From the NCBI GenBank assembly GCA_000149225.2, contig CM000693.1, forward strand, positions 62,001-126,000: a stretch of DNA of 64,000 nt, read 5' to 3'. Each line of letters opens with the position of its first letter. Positions within the stretch are counted from its first letter, which is position 1. The stretch comes from Lachancea kluyveri NRRL Y-12651. Its lineage: Eukaryota; Ascomycota; Saccharomycetes; Saccharomycetales; Saccharomycetaceae. Positions 1 through 8,695 of the stretch are shown one piece after another. The notes under the pieces were generated by a model. That model searched no databases. It was not told the DNA's origin and was given only the letters and a program-made list of their open reading frames with translations. The translations under genes and the position numbers were made by a program.

Positions 1-1512
1 CGTAAAAGATTTGTTAGTAATATCTTTCAGCGGCATTTCTTTTGTGGATGTTTTTAATGGTGGGGTGTTTAATGCTTTCTCCTTTAGAACATTGACCTTT
101 GAAGGTGAAAAACTTTTGGCATTGGGTGGTGAACCGGTGCCTGGTTTCAGCAGGATATATTCTTCTTTTTCAGGTTCAACACTATTTTGGATCTGTATGC
201 TGTTTAGAGATGCACAGTCTTCATCTAATGTTTCTGGTGAGCCGCTCTTCGACTTTGATCTCGATCTTCGGCGGTTCGCAGTGACCTGAAGGTCGTGGAT
301 ATTTGTAACCGTAGTAGCATCGACTAACTTCTCCGTGGGTCTTCTCATTTTTGCTCTTAGTGATGGCAATGTATAGTCAACAGCTTTTCCTCTGGTTCGC
401 CTCATCCTGGATTCGATATAATCTTGGGTCGATGTTGTGGGCATTATTTCGTCAATTACTTTTTTCTTTTTTACTCTGGGTTTCATGGAATGTTTTATTT
501 TATTTTGAGATAAATTTTGAACTTGTACGAATGGAGATTGAGGTGTCTGTGCCTTTGAAGATGCGTGTTCTGGTGATTGACACCCCAAATGGTCATTTAG
601 ATCTTTATAAATCTCTACTCTGCTGCTGCTGCTGTTATTAGATAGCAATGGAAGTGACTCATTTTTCTTTGACTTAAGGTCGGGTATTTCTTCTGGGATA
701 GAGTATTCAATGATTGAACTTGTAAAGTTACAAGATTCGTCTTCTTGATCTTGTTGTTCTTCTGGAAGTATCTCATTGCTTTCATGGGCGTTTTCTGCTG
801 AATTTGATTCAATGTCTTTCAGTTCATTTTCCAAATATTCACTGGAAAAGTCAAAATCAGACGGTATAAATAAAGATTCCCTGCGTGAGCTTTTACGCCT
901 TTTTTTCAGCGGAAGAATTTCTTCATCATTTAGCTCTATGCTGTTGTTCCTGTCGCGGAGGTTTTCTTCAGTTTCTGAAGGAATAATTCGATTTTCATTC
1001 TCATTAAATGTTATACTAGGCTTACTAGATCTTCTGCTCTCGTTCACACTTGAAGGCCTTTTCAGTATCGATCTAGGTCCATCTAAAGAAAAACAATTGT
1101 TAGTGTCATTCTGATAGCTCAGCCCCTCCTTCTTCTTCACCGTTGTGAAAATGTGAACAACCTCTTCAAATCTCTGGTAAACTCCTTTTTCCAATATCTG
1201 AAACTGGGAATTCAGCTTTTCTTTGTACTTGAGCTCGCTCATCGACAGCTTGGATCTTAGGACGACGTTTTCCTGCACCAATTCGCTGACCTTTTTTTCC
1301 ATGTCTGCAATCTTCATCATTAACGATGAGTTGGATTTTGCTAGCTGTGAGTTTTGTTGGATATAGCTGGACTTAATATTTTCAAATTGGGCCTTTTGTA
1401 GATCTATTAGATCTTGGAACTGTTGAATCTGGGGCAATTGCTCACTCGGGTTGCTGGTATTGTTACCATTTTCCGCTGGGTTCGCAGGTTTTTTCCTGAC
1501 AGATCTAGCCAT
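1..1512 (-). CDS. SGO1: Shugoshin, 3' end cut by window edge
   Basis: Centromere guardian that recruits PP2A-Rts1 and the chromosomal passenger complex to pericentromeres, protects cohesin and senses lack of tension. The minus-strand frame is open from the ATG at 1512 to base 1 (504 codons). The N-terminus (about residues 35-115) is a heptad-rich coiled coil containing QNSQLAKSNSSLMMKI, the shugoshin dimer and PP2A-binding segment. The basic SGO motif lies at about residues 365-395 (RRTRGKAVDYTLPSLRAKM), close to the S. cerevisiae protein. The middle is Ser/Glu/Asn-rich and looks disordered. The frame ends within LKDITNKSFT, so the C-terminal tail is missing. It is divergent from DAD2 across about 220 bp. 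The identification rests on the two conserved ends; the middle is not diagnostic. Confidence 0.93.
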   Translation of the reverse strand, partial: MARSVRKKPANPAENGNNTSNPSEQLPQIQQFQDLIDLQKAQFENIKSSYIQQNSQLAKSNSSLMMKIADMEKKVSELVQENVVLRSKLSMSELKYKEKLNSQFQILEKGVYQRFEEVVHIFTTVKKKEGLSYQNDTNNCFSLDGPRSILKRPSSVNESRRSSKPSITFNENENRIIPSETEENLRDRNNSIELNDEEILPLKKRRKSSRRESLFIPSDFDFSSEYLENELKDIESNSAENAHESNEILPEEQQDQEDESCNFTSSIIEYSIPEEIPDLKSKKNESLPLLSNNSSSSRVEIYKDLNDHLGCQSPEHASSKAQTPQSPFVQVQNLSQNKIKHSMKPRVKKKKVIDEIMPTTSTQDYIESRMRRTRGKAVDYTLPSLRAKMRRPTEKLVDATTVTNIHDLQVTANRRRSRSKSKSGSPETLDEDCASLNSIQIQNSVEPEKEEYILLKPGTGSPPNAKSFSPSKVNVLKEKALNTPPLKTSTKEMPLKDITNKSFT

Positions 1513-1736
1513 GGGTATATTCGTATGTGCAATGGAGATTGGCCTTGGTGCTGTGTTTCACTTCTTCGTTTTAAAGCTCTTTATTTTTTTGGTTGTGTGT
1601 TTGTTTATACTTTTCCCCGATGCCACAAAACGTCTAAAGCACTTTTCACGTTAACTGTTGACAAATATCAAGCATCTTTCTAATCACTACAAAATCAACA
1701 AACAAAGCACACAAGCGGTTGCTACCACCTATATCG

Positions 1737-2066
1737 ATGACTCTAACAGACCAAGTTGCCTCTAAAAGGCAGGAACTTGCAATGTTAAAAAAAATTAACA
1801 CATTAACGGAAAGCATGAAGCAACAGTTCGATGAACTGGCAATACAAGTTGCTAAGATGCACGACAATGCAGAAGGGGTTGCACAAGTGATGAAAAATTG
1901 GGATTCAATACTCAAGTCTATTTCACAAGCTAGTTTAAGCTTGTTGCAGTATTCCGAAGGTGACTATGAGGTTGGGAAATGGGATACTAGTAATGACAAT
2001 CAAGAGAAGGAGCCTCCTCTACCAGAAACTCTAGTCAGAATAAGGGTCAACGAAGACGATCAATAA
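1737..2066 (+). CDS. DAD2: DASH/Dam1 complex subunit Dad2
   Basis: Small subunit of the ten-protein DASH (Dam1) ring that couples kinetochores to spindle microtubules. The ATG at 1737 gives 109 residues; the frame extends 18 bp upstream only to a TTG. The helical core contains MKNWDSILKSISQASLSLLQ followed by YSEGDYEVGKW, the most conserved stretch of the family, and the C-terminus ends in LPETLVRIRV as in S. cerevisiae Dad2. The protein is shorter than the S. cerevisiae one (about 133 residues) because the acidic linker before the C-terminal motif is short. It lies head to head with SGO1 and converges on NUP133, with only 77 bp between stop codons. Confidence 0.93.
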   Translation: MTLTDQVASKRQELAMLKKINTLTESMKQQFDELAIQVAKMHDNAEGVAQVMKNWDSILKSISQASLSLLQYSEGDYEVGKWDTSNDNQEKEPPLPETLVRIRVNEDDQ

Positions 2067-2143
2067 GATACCTCATGTACAATAATTCCTTTGTTAGTTT
2101 TTCTTTTTTTTTTGCTTTACTATCTAGTTCCTACAAAACTAAT

Positions 2144-5100
2144 CTACATCAATTCTACAGTGTTCTTTTCGTAATTGATCACGCACTTTTTACCGGACCT
2201 TTCGTTAGCGGACCCTATTAATGCCTTGAGGCGAGTGCTGAAACTATTTCCTAGGGACTCCAAAGATTTTAGGTCCTTAAAAAATGCTTCTTCAAGCCCT
2301 TCGATGTTGTCACAAAATTTACCGTATGCAGCAGAAAAATACTCCTGGGTTAGAATACTCTTGTCCAGTAAGATATTCCATTCGGGCAATGCGCAACCAG
2401 ACAGGAATAACTCCTCATCAAAAAACTTAGTCAACGTGTAAAACAGTGTGGTTTGTGTGTCGTCCTCAGTTTTCTGCCAGTCGTCAGATAAAATACACCT
2501 TCTCCAGATTGTAGAGACTAAAAATCTTCTCACCTCAAAATCCAATCCGGTATTTAAGGAAAGAAGTTTTAAAGCACAATAGAAGTTATTTTGGCCGCTT
2601 AACATTGTATAACACTCTATTATCTCAGGTAGTGACAAGCTCTTCCGACTTTTGATGCATTCAGTAAGTTTTTCAAAAATCTTTTCCAGCTCAGTTGCTT
2701 TGAAACGAGAGTTCATTCTGGCACCATCCTTTAATTTGTCATGCAGGTCTCTTTGACCATCTATAATGTCTAGGTTGACTTGAATAGAGGTTAAATCGTC
2801 CATATCAACATCGTTTTGATCAACCAGCGCACATAGCTTTGCAACACTCAAGTGTAATTGAAGTGTGTCAATTGATTGCCCATTATCATCACCGGTGTTG
2901 GATATCTTGCTTAAAATGTTACACGTACCCTGATAATCTTCATCCAAAAGTTTCCCAATCCATGCGACATTTCCAAATTGAGGATTTTCTTCGAAAAATT
3001 GAACCAAGTAATCATGCTGTTCAGGAAAATCAAAGAATAGATTTTTTAATTTATTCTTTGAGATATAGTAAGAAAATAGTCTTGCAGAAAACTTGTAGCC
3101 AAATTTTTCAAAATAATGATTGTACAAGTCACGAGATTCCTCCTTGTCAAATGTATCCAATGTTTCAACCAAAGCTTCTAGATCTTCATAAAATTCGGTT
3201 ATCTGTAGAGAATCTTGTTGACGGTTCACCTGGCACAAAACTTGGTTCCACTGCAGGTTATTATTCTCATATAAATTGCGAATCCTCTCGTATTCATCAG
3301 GTTCTGAGCTAGTTTCAGTATTATTGAACCACATAGAAGCTTGCTTACACTGATAGTACAAAATTTTGACAAGAGCAAGAAGCTTATCGCTGAATTCGGA
3401 GAGCGCTATAGGATCATCTCCTGTGTATCTCAAATCAAAAAACAACAGATTGATATACTCAGGGTACTCATGCCTGGTAAACCACGGTATAATGGAACTT
3501 ACTTCAGAAACGTCCATTTCAAATTCGCTGTACCTGTAATGGTTTTCACCTTCCTCCAAGCAGGCTTTATAGATGCAAGTGATAATTAAATCAGCACAAA
3601 AACCTTTGAATTTTAGATCAGATGATGGATAAATAGTTTCGGTTAGCTCTTGTAAAAATTGAGAAAATATCTTTGGAAATTTGTTTACTTGGTGTAAGAA
3701 CAGATCTTCTTCGGCGATTTTAATAGAAGTTAATACTTTTTCCCACAGAGCTTTCAAAGCATCTGACTTTCCAATGAATGAGCAGAAATTTAAAGCACAA
3801 TTTAAAATCTCAAAATTTTCAATTAGGTTTAATTTCAATTGGGGTGATATTCTGTGAATAAAGTTCTTTTTAGTAAAAGACAGCAAATTCTTGTAAAGTT
3901 CTACCCTTACGTTAAGATGCTGCTCCAAGCTACTCAATTTTGGAGGGATATACTCGGATTTAGACAATAAAATATCTTCGCTTGATGCCAACAAGTCGGA
4001 CTCGATTTCCACACGTTCTAACTCAAGTTCTGATGGTAAATTGAACTCAATCGGGTTAGACGACTCGCCGGAAAAATATATTGCTTGGTTGATATGTGAC
4101 TTGATGAACCTAGCCTCTGGTAAGTCAAAGTGTTGGTTTACGGCAGTAGTTGCAATTTTTATAACGCCTATTTCCCTGTTAATCAAGTAAATAGACTCTG
4201 AATCATATCCACAGCCGATCAAGTGGACATCCGCACGAAAACTGATGATATCCTCCCACTTTCTTCTCAGAGGATAAGTATGATCCAACTTGGAGCTCAC
4301 TTGTGTTAAGACGACGGCATCGTTGAATAAAACGTAAACTGATGTTACTACTGGTTGGGTTTCGACATTTTCCTGGAATACAGATGGTATGAAAAGCTGA
4401 GGCTTTTCCCTAGCATTTGCAGTGTAAGTATTCAGTCTATAAGTTGAAAAAATCGTAAAACTGTTGGTGCGTTCTTCGAACTTTACAGTCGATAAAATGT
4501 AATAAGTTTCTTGGGAATTATTAATAGAAGATAAGATCACGTGTGCTGCTGGTTCTTGAGGTAATGGGTGGGAGCTTAAAATATGCAAAGACCTATGGGC
4601 AAATGGATAAAGGTCCTGTAACGATTCCACAATCTGGTCATGCAAGTTGACGCTGATTCTTTTGTAGGAGTGCGCAGCTGCTGACAAATTCCAAATTTGG
4701 AAGTCACCGCCTCCAGTTACCAGGGACAAGAGCCTTTCGCCTTTACCTAAAATAGGACCTGGTCTTAAAGAAACGATTTCCTTCTCCGGCTTGACAGAGT
4801 GAAAAAACCCCACCTGAGATTTAATTAACTGTTGTTTCAATTGTAGGCATGGCTTACCCATGGAATCATGAATTGTAATTAATAACAACCGACCAAAATT
4901 GGTAGAGACAAGAATTCCAGACGGTTCGGAGTTAACCACGTCAATAACCATCTCTTTATCCTTCAGTTTCAAGTTCAATTCATGGACTTTACTCTTTGAC
5001 AGCAATGAAGATAGATTGTTTATTGTGTTTATGTCTTCGTAGAATTGCACTAGCCCTGATTTCTTGTTTACAATACAAACACCGGAAGGTTTCGATGCAC

Positions 5101-5518
5101 CATCATCATCGTTAGCTGCAGGCCAAGTAAAAACAATTTTGGGAGTATTGCTCAACGAGATATACTCATCATGGAGTGGAATCCTAGCAAACGCGGTCTG
5201 TCTTTGACTAGAATTATATTTCCAAATGTACAAGTTATCTTTATCGTTGACCAGTGCATTCCCAGAATACGTGTCAACTAACCCATCCAATTCGTCACCT
5301 AGCGGCAGAAAGCTCAAGCTTGGTGCCAATCTTTTAACAGTGTATTTTTCATTTTCAGTTAATACAACCTCGTTGGTGAATTGGTCCCTGGACTGAAAAA
5401 CTGTAGAATCACCAGCTGATTGCAATTCCTCTACGAAGGACTGCGTGGTATTGGTGTCTCCTGCAGATGAATGAGTTGAAACCTCCTTTCTCAATTGAAA
5501 GAGTGGTTGGTTAGACAT
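2144..5518 (-). CDS. NUP133: Nucleoporin Nup133
   Basis: Stalk subunit of the Y-shaped (Nup84/Nup107-160) scaffold of the nuclear pore, needed for pore distribution and mRNA export. The N-terminal half is the beta-propeller (about residues 40-480, with GPILGKGERLLSLVT and LQDLYPFAHRSLHIL conserved); the rest is the helical stack that binds Nup84. I place the start at the ATG at 5518 (1124 residues) because MSNQPLFQLRKEVS aligns with the S. cerevisiae N-terminus (LRLRKELS). An in-frame ATG at 5569 would add 17 residues, but an out-of-frame ATG at 5576 overlaps it and stops at 5526. The gene is divergent from RPF2 and shares about 250 bp of promoter with it. Confidence 0.93.
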   Translation of the reverse strand: MSNQPLFQLRKEVSTHSSAGDTNTTQSFVEELQSAGDSTVFQSRDQFTNEVVLTENEKYTVKRLAPSLSFLPLGDELDGLVDTYSGNALVNDKDNLYIWKYNSSQRQTAFARIPLHDEYISLSNTPKIVFTWPAANDDDGASKPSGVCIVNKKSGLVQFYEDINTINNLSSLLSKSKVHELNLKLKDKEMVIDVVNSEPSGILVSTNFGRLLLITIHDSMGKPCLQLKQQLIKSQVGFFHSVKPEKEIVSLRPGPILGKGERLLSLVTGGGDFQIWNLSAAAHSYKRISVNLHDQIVESLQDLYPFAHRSLHILSSHPLPQEPAAHVILSSINNSQETYYILSTVKFEERTNSFTIFSTYRLNTYTANAREKPQLFIPSVFQENVETQPVVTSVYVLFNDAVVLTQVSSKLDHTYPLRRKWEDIISFRADVHLIGCGYDSESIYLINREIGVIKIATTAVNQHFDLPEARFIKSHINQAIYFSGESSNPIEFNLPSELELERVEIESDLLASSEDILLSKSEYIPPKLSSLEQHLNVRVELYKNLLSFTKKNFIHRISPQLKLNLIENFEILNCALNFCSFIGKSDALKALWEKVLTSIKIAEEDLFLHQVNKFPKIFSQFLQELTETIYPSSDLKFKGFCADLIITCIYKACLEEGENHYRYSEFEMDVSEVSSIIPWFTRHEYPEYINLLFFDLRYTGDDPIALSEFSDKLLALVKILYYQCKQASMWFNNTETSSEPDEYERIRNLYENNNLQWNQVLCQVNRQQDSLQITEFYEDLEALVETLDTFDKEESRDLYNHYFEKFGYKFSARLFSYYISKNKLKNLFFDFPEQHDYLVQFFEENPQFGNVAWIGKLLDEDYQGTCNILSKISNTGDDNGQSIDTLQLHLSVAKLCALVDQNDVDMDDLTSIQVNLDIIDGQRDLHDKLKDGARMNSRFKATELEKIFEKLTECIKSRKSLSLPEIIECYTMLSGQNNFYCALKLLSLNTGLDFEVRRFLVSTIWRRCILSDDWQKTEDDTQTTLFYTLTKFFDEELFLSGCALPEWNILLDKSILTQEYFSAAYGKFCDNIEGLEEAFFKDLKSLESLGNSFSTRLKALIGSANERSGKKCVINYEKNTVELM

Positions 5519-5681
5519 CCTTATACTATTTTTCTGGAACAACGACCTGAGTTTTGGCCCTGAATTCATCACTCATGAGCTCTTTCGAGTAACAAGTCTT
5601 GAAAACATTTTCTTGTGTATAAAGTGATCAAATGACAACACCCATTTGCCACCTTTCACCGTTTCTTTTTCATTCAACCCT

Positions 5682-5718
5682 CAAAATTTTTCACTTAGAC
5701 ATGAAGCTCATCTCATCG
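5682..5718. promoter_or_regulatory. RRPE and PAC elements upstream of RPF2
   Basis: CAAAATTTTTCA at 5682-5693 matches the ribosomal-RNA-processing element (Stb3/Sfp1-linked). GCTCATCTCATCG at 5706-5718 is the reverse complement of a PAC element (core GATGAG, bound by Dot6/Tod6). The pair is the signature of ribosome-biogenesis genes and sits about 55-90 bp before the RPF2 start, which fits its function. NUP133 starts on the other side, so it may share the region. Confidence 0.7.
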
Positions 5719-5771
5719 ATTTATCTACTGCTCTACAAAAAGAAAAATTGGTAGACTCAAACATCTAAACA

Positions 5772-6875
5772 ATGATCAGAACTGTGTATGTACTAATGTG
5801 CTTTCATTCCAAGAAATCAAAAATGTTTTGTTACTAACAGTGCAATTTCAGCAAACCTAAAAACGCTAGAGCTAAGAGAGCTTTGGAGAAAAAAGAGGCA
5901 AAGCTGGTCGAAAATGTCAAGCAAGCCTTGTTTGTCCCAGGTCAAACTTCCAGCAAATTGTTGCATGATGCCATGGTAGACTTGAGTGCTTTGAAAAAAC
6001 CCGACATCAAGAGATTTTCTAGAAGGAATGAGGTTCGTCCCTTCGAAGATGCCAGCCCATTGGAATTCTTCAGTGAAAAGAACGATTGCTCCCTATTAGT
6101 GTTAAGCACTAACTCAAAGAAGAGAAAAAACAATCTTACTTTTGTCCGCACATTTGGCTATAAGATATACGACATGATCGAGTTACAAATCGCAGAGAAC
6201 TATAAGCTATTATCCGATTTCAGAAAACAAACTTTTGCTTTGGGGTTGAAACCAATGTTCTCTTTCCAAGGTGCAGCATTTGATACTCAGCCAGTTTACA
6301 AGCATATCAAATCTTTGTTTTTGGACTTCTTTAGAGGAGCAGTGACGGATTTACAGGATGTTGCTGGTTTGCAACATGTTATATCTTTGACTATACAGGG
6401 TGATTTCCAAGATGGTGAAACCTTGCCAAACGTTTTATTCAGAGTTTACAAATTGAAAACCTACAGAAGTGAGCAGGGTGGTCGCAAGTTGCCTCGTGTT
6501 GAATTAGAAGAAATTGGGCCTCGTTTTGACTTTAAAATTGGTAGGATTCACACTCCATCTCCAGAAATGGCTAAGGAAGCACACAAGAGGGCGAAACAAT
6601 TGGAGACTAGGACCATTAAGAATGTAGAAAATGACATGATGGGTGACAAACTTGGTAGAATCCATGTTGGTAAACAAGATTTGAACAAGTTGCAAACCAG
6701 AAAGATGAAGGGTCTGAAATCAAAGTTTGACCAGAACCCAATCGACTCTGAAACTGAGGACTACTTAAACGATGACGAAGATCACTTAAATGACGAAGGC
6801 GAGAGTTTTGGTGAAGATTTTGTAACTGCTACTGACATAGAAGTTGGACCTCCAACCAAAAGACAAAAAAAATAG
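5772..6875 (+). CDS. RPF2: Ribosome biogenesis factor Rpf2 (Brix domain), spliced
   Basis: Brix-domain protein that, with Rrs1, loads the 5S RNP (5S rRNA, Rpl5, Rpl11) onto pre-60S particles in the nucleolus. Exon 1 is 5772-5785 (14 nt) and exon 2 is 5852-6875; joined they give 345 residues beginning MIRTVKPKNARAKRALEKK, almost identical to the S. cerevisiae N-terminus. Without splicing the frame has no usable ATG before conserved sequence. The Brix fold spans about residues 30-245 (LEFFSEKNDCSLLVL, then FDFKIGRIHTPSPEM), followed by a basic segment (GRIHVGKQDLNKLQTRKMKG), an acidic tail and a terminal KRQKK. PAC and RRPE elements lie upstream. Confidence 0.95.
5786..5851 (+). other. RPF2 intron (66 nt)
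   Basis: Donor GTATGT at 5786-5791, branch point TACTAAC at 5832-5838, acceptor TTTCAG ending at 5851. It splits the Val5 codon after a 14-nt first exon. The branch-to-acceptor distance is very short, about 13 nt. I recall no intron in S. cerevisiae RPF2. Confidence 0.92.
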
Positions 6876-6986
6876 ACCAACTATTATGCGTATAATTTTT
6901 ACTCTGTAACATAAAAAGTGACTCGTGATATTCCCGTGAATGCGTACTTAGCATATTTCCTAATATACATAGCATAAGTATTGATT

Positions 6987-7955
6987 CTAGTTTGTTGAAG
7001 CCTTCAACTTCTCTCTGTTTTCAATCAATCTTAACATGTTTCTCAACAACATGGAAATGGTTACCTTTCCGGTGCTTGGGACGTAGAGAGAGGCCTTTGT
7101 TTTGACTGAGTCGTCAAAGTTCTTATGGGATGAGAAGTTTATGCAAACAGCACCCTCTTTGATGTATTGAGTCGGAAATTTATAGTTTTCAGATGGAACA
7201 CCGGTGATGATCACATCAGCGTCCTTACAACATTCCTCTAATAGTTCAGTAGAGCAACTGCCTAGATCTTCAACATGATGTTTGGCAAATTTCAGGCCCT
7301 CCCCACGTGTAAATTTCTGAATATTGTTGACATCCACAGAATAAATAATCGCACCGTCGTTAGCTAATAGAGCGGCCAATGGTCTCCCGACGATTTCAGA
7401 CCTGTTGACAACAACACATTTCTTACCGTAAAGTCTGTTTCCTTGAGGTAATAAATTGTTGTAGACCTTCAAATATTCTAGGATCTTGACAACCGCAAGA
7501 GGTGTACATGGCAAAATAGATTTCAGTTGCTTGTTATCGTCTAAGAACCTCACGTTATGGTACATGTTTTGGTAGTAAACATGATTTAGACCTTCGACAT
7601 CTTTCTCTCTGGAAACAACCTGCTGCAAGTATTGATCCTGAGCATTACCAAAAACAGGAAAGTAAACCATAATACCGTCTACAGAATCGTCTCTATTGGC
7701 CTCGATAATGGCTTCTTCTAAAAAGTCCTTATCTTGGACTTTTCTCAACTCGTAACGGAATCCCATAGATTCGCAGGTTTTTTGAGTCCAAGTGGCATAC
7801 ATTGATGCGGCAGGGTCTTCGTTGGCTAGAAATCCAACAAGCAATGGTCCCTGTGGCCTAGTGTCTCTCATAGAGATTACTTTAGAACTGATTTCCTCGG
7901 CATATGTCTTAGAGATTGAGGAGGCTAAGATGACACGGCCTGGCTTGTCTGACAT
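6987..7955 (-). CDS. MTD1: NAD-dependent methylenetetrahydrofolate dehydrogenase
   Basis: Cytosolic monofunctional enzyme that oxidises 5,10-methylene-THF to methenyl-THF with NAD+, feeding one-carbon units to purine synthesis. The 322 residues are near the usual family length (320 in S. cerevisiae). Visible signatures are YATWTQKTCESMGFRYELR near the N-terminus, GIMVYFPVFGNAQDQYLQQ, PCTPLAVVKILEYLK in the catalytic domain and the dinucleotide-binding VVNRSEIVGRPLAALLANDG around residues 185-205. The gene converges on RPF2 with about 110 bp between stops and is divergent from GYP1 across about 740 bp that contain repeated TGACT cores. Confidence 0.96.
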   Translation of the reverse strand: MSDKPGRVILASSISKTYAEEISSKVISMRDTRPQGPLLVGFLANEDPAASMYATWTQKTCESMGFRYELRKVQDKDFLEEAIIEANRDDSVDGIMVYFPVFGNAQDQYLQQVVSREKDVEGLNHVYYQNMYHNVRFLDDNKQLKSILPCTPLAVVKILEYLKVYNNLLPQGNRLYGKKCVVVNRSEIVGRPLAALLANDGAIIYSVDVNNIQKFTRGEGLKFAKHHVEDLGSCSTELLEECCKDADVIITGVPSENYKFPTQYIKEGAVCINFSSHKNFDDSVKTKASLYVPSTGKVTISMLLRNMLRLIENREKLKASTN

Positions 7956-8695
7956 TTCTTCTATAGTGTTGGATTAACTGGTGGATGTATGGGCAATGAA
8001 CCTGGACTAGATATAAAGAAGGAAAAAGGGAAGAGTAAAGGGAAGAGAGAGGAAGCTACCTTTTTATTCTTATATGAGTTTGTTTTTTCAAGACAAGTCA
8101 TTGACCGAATTAAATTAATTATATATTCAAGCCATGCAGATATATCCTTATGTTCCGTCAATTATGATATTGCATTTCTAAATTTTTTTTAGCAGAAGTC
8201 AGTACCTTTTGACTTCTTTCCTCGAGGCCTCGTTGCCATGGACACTTAAAACAGTGCTTCAAAGTTCTATTTACAGGTGAAACGCCGTTTAATTAAGCTC
8301 TGACTTCCAGTCAAAGGTGCGTACATTAATCCAGATTTTTATAGCTGTAATACGTGATTGTTTTCTGCGCATATCTTTCCGCTAAAAAAGTGAGATTGTT
8401 GTTTCTAGCGTTTATTTAAACTGAGAAAATGCGAACTAGTCATATTAAATACGGAGAATACTGGGTAAGATGTTGCTTTTGTTTTTACAACTGACGAGAG
8501 TACAACCTCTTATTTTGTACATGAGTCGTGAATAATAAGCTCAAGCTACTACAGTGCAAGTATACTCACGTGATATGTCCCTTTTGACGATATGTTGCTG
8601 TCTGTAGAATATTGGTTTCGTTGGGTTTTCCTTAATTGAAACCATTCCTTCCACACCCAAGATCACTCTAGAAACATCTAAGCTGGTATTTCGTG
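7956..8695. promoter_or_regulatory. MTD1-GYP1 divergent promoter
   Basis: 740 bp with no credible ORF. It carries an inverted repeat AGAAGTCA / TGACTTCT (8194-8201 and 8210-8217), a second one TGACTTCCAGTCA (8301-8313), and an E-box ATCACGTG in reverse near 8566-8573 (Cbf1-type). The TGACT cores resemble Gcn4/Bas1 half sites (TGACTC) but differ at the last base. Assignment to a factor is inference. Confidence 0.4.
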
